Positions 58,155-64,000 of a DNA stretch of 64,000 bases are shown here, one piece after another. The DNA lies in the NCBI GenBank assembly GCA_002315385.1, contig DCHZ01000031.1, forward strand, positions 1-64,000, in the 5' to 3' direction. This DNA comes from Firmicutes bacterium UBA1739 (lineage in GTDB: Bacteria > Bacillota > Clostridia > Peptostreptococcales > Anaerovoracaceae). How positions within the stretch are numbered: position 1 is the first letter of the stretch; every line of letters begins with the position of its first letter. The notes below the pieces were generated by a model that saw only the letters and a program-made list of their open reading frames with translations, ran no database searches and was not told where the DNA came from. The translations under genes were made by a program, and so were the position numbers.

Positions 58155-59558
58155 CTACGGATTCATAGACATCTCCGACCCTGTCGCAATCAGACGTGTT
58201 CCCAGATTGTTAAAATTCTCACATATTACGTCTCCGGTATGCACAGGTACGGCAACATGCATTGTATTTATCACTTTCATACTCTGCATAATCTGCGACA
58301 ACGGAATAGCCTCTTCCGTTCTTACACTCACAGTTCTTTCACTTCCCGAAATTCTGACGGAGCTTGTCAGAATACGTTTTGGATTTTCCACCTCATCCCG
58401 GGCAAAAACAGCTCCTTTTTCACATTTTCCTCCGGTAAAATTCTGTGTATCAATCCTGCATCCGTTGGGGCACTGTGTACAAACAATGTATCTTCCCTCA
58501 TCCTTCGTATTATTCTTTTCTATCCTTATTTTTGCCACATAGTCACGCCTTTTTTTTCGCATTTCCTCTATATTCTCTGACGAAAAAGCAGAATCAAAAT
58601 CTTTCTTTTTCATCTGAGCCAGCAAAAATCCGGCCACATCCATTGCGGTATTTTCGCCGCATTCTGATACATCATCGACGAGATCGTGAACATACAGAGC
58701 ATTACCGCAGTAAAACATTCCCTTGGTATTTTTTTCGGCAAAACTGTCCTCAGGTTCCAGGCCTGCCGAAATTATGACGGTATCACACTCCACTTCTTTC
58801 TCTGCACCGTCCTCATTCCTGATAACAACCGATGTCACACGTTTTCTTCCGTTAATCCGACATACAACCGTGTTTAATAATAGCGGAATGCCAAAATCCA
58901 CCAGACATTCCCTCCTGTTTCGCTCCAGCCCACCGCATACATTTTCTTTTTCGACAACACAAATTACACGGCTTCCTTCCAGAGTAAATCTTCTTGCCAT
59001 AATAAGCCCGATATCTCCCGACCCTATTATTACCACACGATTTCCCACTTTAACATTTCTTAGATTCATCATTCCCTGAGCAGTTCCTGCTGTAAACACC
59101 CCTGCAGGTCTGGTTCCGGCAATCCCCAAAGCCCCTCTGCCTCTCTCTCTGCATCCGGAAGCAATTATTACTGCCGAAGCAGCAAAGCTTTCCGCCCCCG
59201 AAGCAGTCTGCGCCCTGACAACCACATTTAGAACAGAGTCATTTATTCTCTCCTCCGGACTGCACGAACAATTATATGTATCCACCGAGACAGCCTCCAT
59301 AACAGTAGCACCTGTCATAAGCCCGACATCAGTATTCAGAAGCATTTCTTCATATATATGCCTGTACTCCGGGCCCGTATAATTTTTCCCGAATTTCGTA
59401 AGTCCGAATCCGGAATGAATACATTGCCTCAAAACTCCGCCGGCGGAATTCTCTTTTTCCAAAACCAGTACGTCCCTGTATCCCAGTTCATTAAGCCTGA
59501 CTGCCGCCGCCATTCCGGCAGGGCCGGCTCCGATTATTACAATCTCCCTTTTTTCCAT
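58155..59558 (-). CDS. FAD/NAD-dependent oxidoreductase fused to a DUF1667 domain
   Basis: A 467-residue flavoprotein. FAD-binding GAGPAGMAAAVRLNELG begins at about 8, LRQCIHSGFGL is the family's Cys motif, and a second dinucleotide motif GSGDIGLIMARRFTLEG lies near 175. The last about 115 residues are DUF1667: CTQCPNGCRIDTQ, KCEKGAVFARDEVENPKRILTSSV, VPVHTGDVICENF. In most Clostridia DUF1667 is a separate gene in a three-gene glycerol-3-phosphate dehydrogenase-like set; here it is fused. The ATG follows GGGGAG, 16 bases after the upstream stop. It likely takes electrons from the upstream dehydrogenase. Confidence 0.9.
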   Translation of the reverse strand: MEKREIVIIGAGPAGMAAAVRLNELGYRDVLVLEKENSAGGVLRQCIHSGFGLTKFGKNYTGPEYRHIYEEMLLNTDVGLMTGATVMEAVSVDTYNCSCSPEERINDSVLNVVVRAQTASGAESFAASAVIIASGCRERGRGALGIAGTRPAGVFTAGTAQGMMNLRNVKVGNRVVIIGSGDIGLIMARRFTLEGSRVICVVEKENVCGGLERNRRECLVDFGIPLLLNTVVCRINGRKRVTSVVIRNEDGAEKEVECDTVIISAGLEPEDSFAEKNTKGMFYCGNALYVHDLVDDVSECGENTAMDVAGFLLAQMKKKDFDSAFSSENIEEMRKKRRDYVAKIRIEKNNTKDEGRYIVCTQCPNGCRIDTQNFTGGKCEKGAVFARDEVENPKRILTSSVRISGSERTVSVRTEEAIPLSQIMQSMKVINTMHVAVPVHTGDVICENFNNLGTRLIATGSEMSMNP

Positions 59559-59574
59559 TTCCGGTTCTCCCCTT

Positions 59575-61017
59575 TCATTTGAGAATTCCTTCAAACATTT
59601 CACTGCCTTTTCCCGAATATGTCAGCCTGTCTGGGCTTACATTTCTCTCTCTTCCAAGAAGCTCTGTCGTGTCAATAGTACAAAAACAACCCTGACAGCT
59701 TCCCATAAACGCCCTTGTCCTGTTTTTTATTCCCTTAATGGTAGGCTCCGCTCCCAGCAGTACAATATCATCAAAGGCTCTTAATATCCGCTCCTCGGTT
59801 ACTCCCTCACATCTGCATACCATTTTTCTCAGGCCTTTGTATTCCCTTCGGGAAAACATATCTTTTCTGCTTTTGCAGTTTTTCTTTTTTTCAAAGCTTT
59901 CTCCGAAATCCTTTTCAATTCTGTCAAAAAGATATTTCGCTATCGGCATAGATGCGGTAATTCCCGGCGACTCTATTCCTACTAGGTAATAAAAGCCTTC
60001 ATATTCTTCCGATTTTTCTATTACAAAATCTTCAATGATTTCATTTTTACTGTCTGTTAATTTCGGGCGTATTCCCGAAAAGCTTCTGATTACGGGAACA
60101 TTCTGTAAATCCGGTATCAGCCGCACCATTCCCTCCGAAAGAAGCTTCATCATATCTTCTTCATTGGCATAATCATCCTTATCCTCAATGAACTCAGCAC
60201 CGGGACCTGCCATCAGGTTTCCCCCCACAGTAGGGGTAAGATGAACACCCAGCACTCCCTTTTTTTCATCAGGAACAGGATAAACCGGAATCTTCGGTTC
60301 CCCGATATCGTTATTCTTTCCGGGTTTCGCCAGAATATGGTACTCTCCTCTGCAGGGATTGATATCATACCGGTTTACTCCCAGCATTTTGCATATTTCC
60401 GCAGAGCCGAGGCCCGCACAATTTATCAGTATATCACTTTCAAACGAATTATTCTCAGTCATCACCTTAAATCTTCCGGAATCAGTGACTTTTATTTCAA
60501 TAACTCTTTCATTAAACACAAAGCCGGTTCCGTTTGCCGCTGCTGTTTCCGCCAGGGCAATTGTATACTCAAAGGGATCAAAAACCGCAGTCTGCGGAGA
60601 CCACAAAGCAAAGTTTCCTTTTACACTTCCGCAGATATCTTTTATTCTGTTTCCGTCAATTATTTCCAGACCTTCAACTCCGTTAATCTCGCCCCTTTTT
60701 TTCAATTCTTCCAGTTTTTTCCTGTCATCATCAGAAAAACCGGTAACAAGCTTACCGGTTTTTTTATATTCTATTCCCAGCTCCTCAGCCAGATTCTCAA
60801 ACCCTCGGCTTCCTTCAACACAGAATTTTGCTTTGAAGCTCCCCGGTTTATTATTAAATCCTGCATGAACCACTCCGCTGTTTCTTCCGCTGGTACCGAA
60901 AGCCACATCCGCTTCTTTTTCTATTACACATACATTCATTCTGTATTCGGAAAAAACCTTTGCCAGTGCACATCCGACGGCACCCGCACCGATAATGATT
61001 ACATCTTTAATCAGCAT
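59575..61017 (-). CDS. FAD-dependent dehydrogenase with a [2Fe-2S]-binding (BFD-like) domain, GlpA/LhgO-like
   Basis: A 480-residue flavoenzyme. DVIIIGAGAVGCALAKVFSEY binds FAD, SGRNSGVVHAGFNNKPGS is the DAO/LhgO signature, and the C-terminal VCRCEGVTEERILRAF ... RAFMGSCQGCFC motif carries a BFD-type [2Fe-2S] site. Such proteins oxidise glycerol 3-phosphate or a 2-hydroxyacid and pass electrons to the partner flavoprotein encoded next. It overlaps the SDR stop by one base. The substrate is not proved; no glycerol kinase or facilitator is nearby. Confidence 0.88.
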   Translation of the reverse strand: MLIKDVIIIGAGAVGCALAKVFSEYRMNVCVIEKEADVAFGTSGRNSGVVHAGFNNKPGSFKAKFCVEGSRGFENLAEELGIEYKKTGKLVTGFSDDDRKKLEELKKRGEINGVEGLEIIDGNRIKDICGSVKGNFALWSPQTAVFDPFEYTIALAETAAANGTGFVFNERVIEIKVTDSGRFKVMTENNSFESDILINCAGLGSAEICKMLGVNRYDINPCRGEYHILAKPGKNNDIGEPKIPVYPVPDEKKGVLGVHLTPTVGGNLMAGPGAEFIEDKDDYANEEDMMKLLSEGMVRLIPDLQNVPVIRSFSGIRPKLTDSKNEIIEDFVIEKSEEYEGFYYLVGIESPGITASMPIAKYLFDRIEKDFGESFEKKKNCKSRKDMFSRREYKGLRKMVCRCEGVTEERILRAFDDIVLLGAEPTIKGIKNRTRAFMGSCQGCFCTIDTTELLGRERNVSPDRLTYSGKGSEMFEGILK

Positions 61018-61751
61018 TATATCACCATACCTCCGTTCGGACTCAGTACCTGACCGGTAATATATCCCGCTTTGTCAGAAGCCAGAAAAGCAACACAGTC
61101 AGCGACATCTTCCGGGGTTCCCAGAATCCCCAAAGGGGTTTCTTCTTTCAGCATTTCGACTGCCTCTTCTGATATATCCTTCAGCATATCCGTCTGAATA
61201 ACTCCGGGAGCCACACAGTTTACCGTAATGCCTGACGGCCCCACCTCTTTTGCAAGAGCTTTTGTCAATCCAATGACTCCGGATTTTGATACGGAATATG
61301 CCACCTCGCAGGATGCTCCGCATATCCCCCACATTGACGCTATATTGATTATTCTTCCCCTTTTATTTGAAATCATATCTCCGAGTGCTTCCCGGCTCAT
61401 AAAAAAAGCTCCTTTTAAATTAGTGTTCATAATATAATCCCAGGAATCCGAACTGATATCCGTAAACAGCTCATAATTACTCACTCCCGCATTATTTACA
61501 AGCACATCAATTCTTCCGTACTTCTTCAATACATACGAAAACAGCCTTTTTACCGAGCTTTCATCACTTACATCACAGCAATAAGCCTCGGCATTTAGGC
61601 CCAAAGCCCTGAGCTCATATTCCAGTTTTTCGGCCGCAGCCTTGTTTACTCTGTAATCTATTATTACTGTATATCCTTCACCTGCCAGAGTCCTGCACAC
61701 AGCAGCGCCGATTCCCCGGCTTCCTCCGGAAACAATTGCCACTTTTGCCAT
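61017..61751 (-). CDS. SDR family oxidoreductase
   Basis: NAD(P)-dependent short-chain dehydrogenase of 244 residues. The cofactor loop is GGSRGIGAA (9-17), NNAG follows near 88, the catalytic Ser is in NIASMWG and the YxxxK pair in YSVSK near 152-156. GYITGQVLSPNGGMVI resembles FabG-type enzymes. It precedes the two flavoenzymes by direct overlap, so it may act on the same pathway, for example reducing or oxidising a hydroxy- or keto-compound. Substrate unknown. Confidence 0.9.
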   Translation of the reverse strand: MAKVAIVSGGSRGIGAAVCRTLAGEGYTVIIDYRVNKAAAEKLEYELRALGLNAEAYCCDVSDESSVKRLFSYVLKKYGRIDVLVNNAGVSNYELFTDISSDSWDYIMNTNLKGAFFMSREALGDMISNKRGRIINIASMWGICGASCEVAYSVSKSGVIGLTKALAKEVGPSGITVNCVAPGVIQTDMLKDISEEAVEMLKEETPLGILGTPEDVADCVAFLASDKAGYITGQVLSPNGGMVI

Positions 61752-61827
61752 ACCTGTTCAATCCTTCCCCGATAATCTCATCTGTTATTTCATCATCGAA
61801 ATTCAAAACGGTATTCCATCAGTACTT

Positions 61828-62355
61828 TTACAATCTTTTTATCTTGATATATTTATCTCCCAGTTTTGAATAAAAAATCCTTCTTATTTTTCTTTGAGTT
61901 TCTTCATCCACCTGTCGCTTTACAATAATCGCATTCTGTTTTTTAGTATAACTGATAATATACATACTGTTTGTCTCAACAATACACCTTAGATTACCAT
62001 ATCTTGTGTATTCATATTCCGTTTCATTTTCGCTTTTCATACCTATTTCTTTTTCCCCGAAAATATACTCCTGATACTGAGAAAACGCACCGCTTTGATT
62101 TCTTGTATAAATCTGTCTGTATTTAGATCTTATCTGCAATGCCGGAGAAACAATAAGCACTGCTATACACACAGTAAAAATAATAAGAAATGCCCACAGC
62201 TTTTCCGATGAAAAGAAAGAAGCCGCCATACCTACCGCCAGGGCAATCCCGACACGTATCAGGATATAGTTTTTCTCGCTGAAAAACTGCTGGTAGTACA
62301 AATACTTTTTTAAATCCTCCGCTTCCATTTTAGATTTTACATATATCTCTTCCAT
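61828..62355 (-). CDS. YcxB-like membrane protein
   Basis: A 175-residue protein with two helices (about 32-68) and a cytoplasmic C-terminal part (FGEKEIGMKSENETEYEYTRYGNLRCIVETNSMYIISYTKKQNAIIVKRQVD), a PH-like arrangement seen in YcxB family proteins. Function unknown. It lies between the ECF component and the SDR gene in the same direction. Confidence 0.8.
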   Translation of the reverse strand: MEEIYVKSKMEAEDLKKYLYYQQFFSEKNYILIRVGIALAVGMAASFFSSEKLWAFLIIFTVCIAVLIVSPALQIRSKYRQIYTRNQSGAFSQYQEYIFGEKEIGMKSENETEYEYTRYGNLRCIVETNSMYIISYTKKQNAIIVKRQVDEETQRKIRRIFYSKLGDKYIKIKRL

Positions 62356-62475
62356 AGTTCCTCCGGTAATACTTATTATTCTCTATCCGTCATTCTTCGA
62401 TATACAGTGCCGCATCCCTGTTTCCCCGAAACACCGTTCTCCGTACTGCTGTTACCCGAATTCCGTCCGCTGTCC

Positions 62476-63018
62476 TTAATAGTTTTTATTCAGCATGGTC
62501 TTAACCGGACTTTTTCTAATAAGACCTCCCATAATCCCTGCCAGTACCGCACTGACGGAAAACTGAATGATGTTTGCGGGAATCTCAGCCAGCGGAATTA
62601 TCAGATTACCATATATTGCCGCCTCGGCGAAATAATAAACAGCCACCATTGAAAAGCATGCCAGAAGTAAAAATATAAGCCCCTCCGCAACAGCCACAGT
62701 TTTTCCCGTTTTCTTTTTGTTACAGTATTTTTTTATTGCCAGTGCAACCAAAACTCCCATAAGCAGCTTTGCCGCAAAGGTTATCGGGCTGAATATCGCA
62801 TATCCGCCCAGAAGATCAGCCATAGCCTCTCCTAAAGCTCCCGATGCCGCCCCTCGTTTCGCACCCAGCATCATAACCGAAATCATTACCACCGCATCTC
62901 CGGGATGAATATATCCCTGCGTGGCCGGTACGGGTACTCTTATCAGAATTGTAGCTACCAGAGCAAGTGCCGCCATCATAGCCATGTATGTCATATTTTT
63001 CGTACTTTCGTTTCTCAT
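62476..63018 (-). CDS. ECF transporter S component, probably for a vitamin B6 vitamer
   Basis: A 180-residue integral membrane protein with five or six helices, the size of ECF S components, which bind a vitamin and dock onto a shared energising module. MAMMAALALVATILIRVP and HPGDAVVMISVMMLGAKRGAASGALGEAMADLLGGYAIFSPITFAAKLLMG match this class. No ATPase genes are adjacent, as usual for group II ECF systems. AAAGGAGGT precedes the ATG. Divergence from a PdxR/MocR regulator suggests pyridoxine, pyridoxal or pyridoxamine as substrate; this is inference. Confidence 0.85.
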   Translation of the reverse strand: MRNESTKNMTYMAMMAALALVATILIRVPVPATQGYIHPGDAVVMISVMMLGAKRGAASGALGEAMADLLGGYAIFSPITFAAKLLMGVLVALAIKKYCNKKKTGKTVAVAEGLIFLLLACFSMVAVYYFAEAAIYGNLIIPLAEIPANIIQFSVSAVLAGIMGGLIRKSPVKTMLNKNY

Positions 63019-63058
63019 CAGCCGTACCTCCTTTACCGTAATGATTTATTTTCTGATA

Positions 63059-63087
63059 TTGACTATATTACGCTAATACTGTATACT
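63059..63087 (+). promoter_or_regulatory. Promoter of the PdxR-like gene with a flanking inverted repeat
   Basis: -35 TTGACT, 17-base spacer, -10 TATACT. TGACTAT at 63060-63066 and ATAGTCA at 63093-63099 form an inverted repeat over this promoter, within the divergent intergenic region; a likely site for the regulator encoded downstream. Confidence 0.75.
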
Positions 63088-63138
63088 TATAAATAGTCAG
63101 ATTTTATTTTTTTTATAAGTACAGATTGTGAGGTTAAT

Positions 63139-64000
63139 ATGAACAGTATCACGCCTACACTGGATTACGATTCCAGAAAGCCCATGTACCTGCAGTTATA
63201 CAGCTACATAAAAACAGAGATTCTTTCCGGCAGACTCAGTGCCGGCGAAAAGCTTCCTTCCCTCAGATCCATGGCTGCAACACTTAAAATCAGCATTACC
63301 ACGGTTGAACTTGCCTATAATCAACTTACTGTTGAAGGTTATACCGTAAGCAGAGAAAAATCAGGTTATTTTGTCAACAATACCGGAGCCTCTTCAAATG
63401 GAGGTTCGGCATATTATACTCCGGTTCTGGACAGTGTGAAAAATACACCGCAGGATAATAATCAAATGTATTCGGATGCGGCTCTTTTTGATTTTGTGAA
63501 ATGGAAAAAATGTCTGAATTTCGTTATTAACGAATATCCTGAAAGACTTGCCTATGAAGCCTCGCCTCAGGGAGAAGATCTTCTCCGAAATCAGATTTCC
63601 CAGTACCTTTATATGACCAGAAGTGTAGTATGTACACCTGACCAGATAATTATTGCCGCAGGAACTCAGCAGATAATTAATCTTGCCTGCAGCTTTCTGA
63701 GCGTAATGAACATGACAAAAATTGCATATGAAGATCCCGGCTATCTCCCCGCTGTAAGTGTATTCAAAGACAGGGGCTTTAATACCGTGCCCATTACAAT
63801 TACAGATACCGGAGCTTCTCTTGATGAGATTAAAGCTGCGTCTCCGTCAGTAATATGTGTTTCCCCTTCTATTCAGTTTCCCCACGGCACAGTAATGCCC
63901 ATAGGAAAAAGACGGGAGCTGCTGAGATACGCAGCGGCCACCGGCAGCATTATTATTGAAGATGACTATGCCAGCGAGCTGCGATATTTCGGAAAACCCG
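63139..64000 (+). CDS. PdxR/MocR-family transcription regulator, partial at window end
   Basis: First about 287 residues of a GntR-aminotransferase fusion. The winged helix (PMYLQLYSYIKTEILSGRLSAGEKLPSLRSMAATLKISITTVELAYNQLTVEGYTVSREKSGYFV) is followed by a linker and a class I aminotransferase-like domain (YEASPQGEDLLRNQISQYL, IIIAAGTQQIINLAC, YEDPGYLPAVSVF, IIIEDDYASE). The PLP lysine lies beyond the window. PdxR members sense pyridoxal phosphate and control vitamin B6 synthesis or uptake. GAGGT lies 5 bases before the ATG. It faces away from the ECF S component. Confidence 0.93.
   Translation, partial: MNSITPTLDYDSRKPMYLQLYSYIKTEILSGRLSAGEKLPSLRSMAATLKISITTVELAYNQLTVEGYTVSREKSGYFVNNTGASSNGGSAYYTPVLDSVKNTPQDNNQMYSDAALFDFVKWKKCLNFVINEYPERLAYEASPQGEDLLRNQISQYLYMTRSVVCTPDQIIIAAGTQQIINLACSFLSVMNMTKIAYEDPGYLPAVSVFKDRGFNTVPITITDTGASLDEIKAASPSVICVSPSIQFPHGTVMPIGKRRELLRYAAATGSIIIEDDYASELRYFGKP

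Noticed and set aside
60241..61053. A 270-codon plus-strand frame
   Set aside because: Antisense to the FAD dehydrogenase and SDR genes, with no ribosome site or domain.

Overview
The window looks like chromosome from a low-to-mid GC member of the Bacillota, class Clostridia. The signs are an ispH-rpsA fusion gene, a T-box leader before ileS, a TPP riboswitch before a thiamine salvage operon, a pyruvate carboxylase of the 1140-residue type, a clostridial-style Tad (Flp) pilus locus, a GGGtGRT/NifU-like gene pair and strong AAGGAGG-type ribosome binding sites with consensus sigma-A promoters. The exact genus cannot be fixed from sequence reading; an Anaerovoracaceae-like (Family XIII) anaerobe is a guess. 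No rRNA, tRNA, CRISPR array, prophage or intact insertion sequence was seen.

Layout: 1-16 kb is mostly minus-strand housekeeping: a truncated CobW-type GTPase with a His-rich repeat, an OFA-type MFS carrier, an LTA-synthase-like enzyme, a CysK-like enzyme, an orphan DNA methyltransferase, YgiQ, a LUD protein, a nitrilase, a Nudix enzyme, a small alarmone synthetase, a HAD phosphatase, a YtqA-type radical SAM protein, a small P-loop protein, an Asp/Glu racemase and a stalk-domain exported protein. 16-23 kb holds the methionine importer metQNI, rlmN and ileS with its T-box leader. 24-28 kb is thiamine salvage (thiM-thiE-thiD-cytX) under a TPP riboswitch. 28-32 kb has an SLC1 symporter with an extra N-terminal domain, a DMT carrier, an Sfp-type transferase and YerC. 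32-38 kb is plus-strand pyc, a hotdog thioesterase, a NifU-like protein and the GGGtGRT protein. 38-50 kb has an acyl-CoA ligase, a DUF4430 lipoprotein, nadE, DMT carriers, a PPC protein, an SPFH protein with a ribbon-helix-helix neighbour, ispH-rpsA and rarA. 50-58 kb is a minus-strand Tad locus: tadZ-tadA-tadB-tadC-flp-tadE-DUF5702-TadE-like-FHA. 58-64 kb has an FAD dehydrogenase pair with SDR, a YcxB-like protein, and an ECF S component divergent from a PdxR/MocR regulator that runs off the end.

The most unusual finding is the methionine-binding lipoprotein MetQ (18059-18907). Its two halves are in swapped order: the part that is normally C-terminal directly follows the signal peptide, and the normal N-terminal part ends the protein. 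This reads as a natural circular permutation with the break at the inter-lobe hinge. It is a single intact frame with its own promoter and sits in a normal metQNI order.

Other points: a 158-bp element with perfect 16-bp terminal inverted repeats sits in the ileS leader and has a related 51-bp stretch upstream of the MFS gene. A TadE-like gene seems to start at an ATT codon. Several promoters carry perfect palindromes over the -10, -35 or spacer (SPFH, YerC, pyc, Tad operon, PdxR). Several proteins are unusual fusions (FAD oxidoreductase-DUF1667, TadC with an Ig-like domain, SLC1 with a soluble domain).
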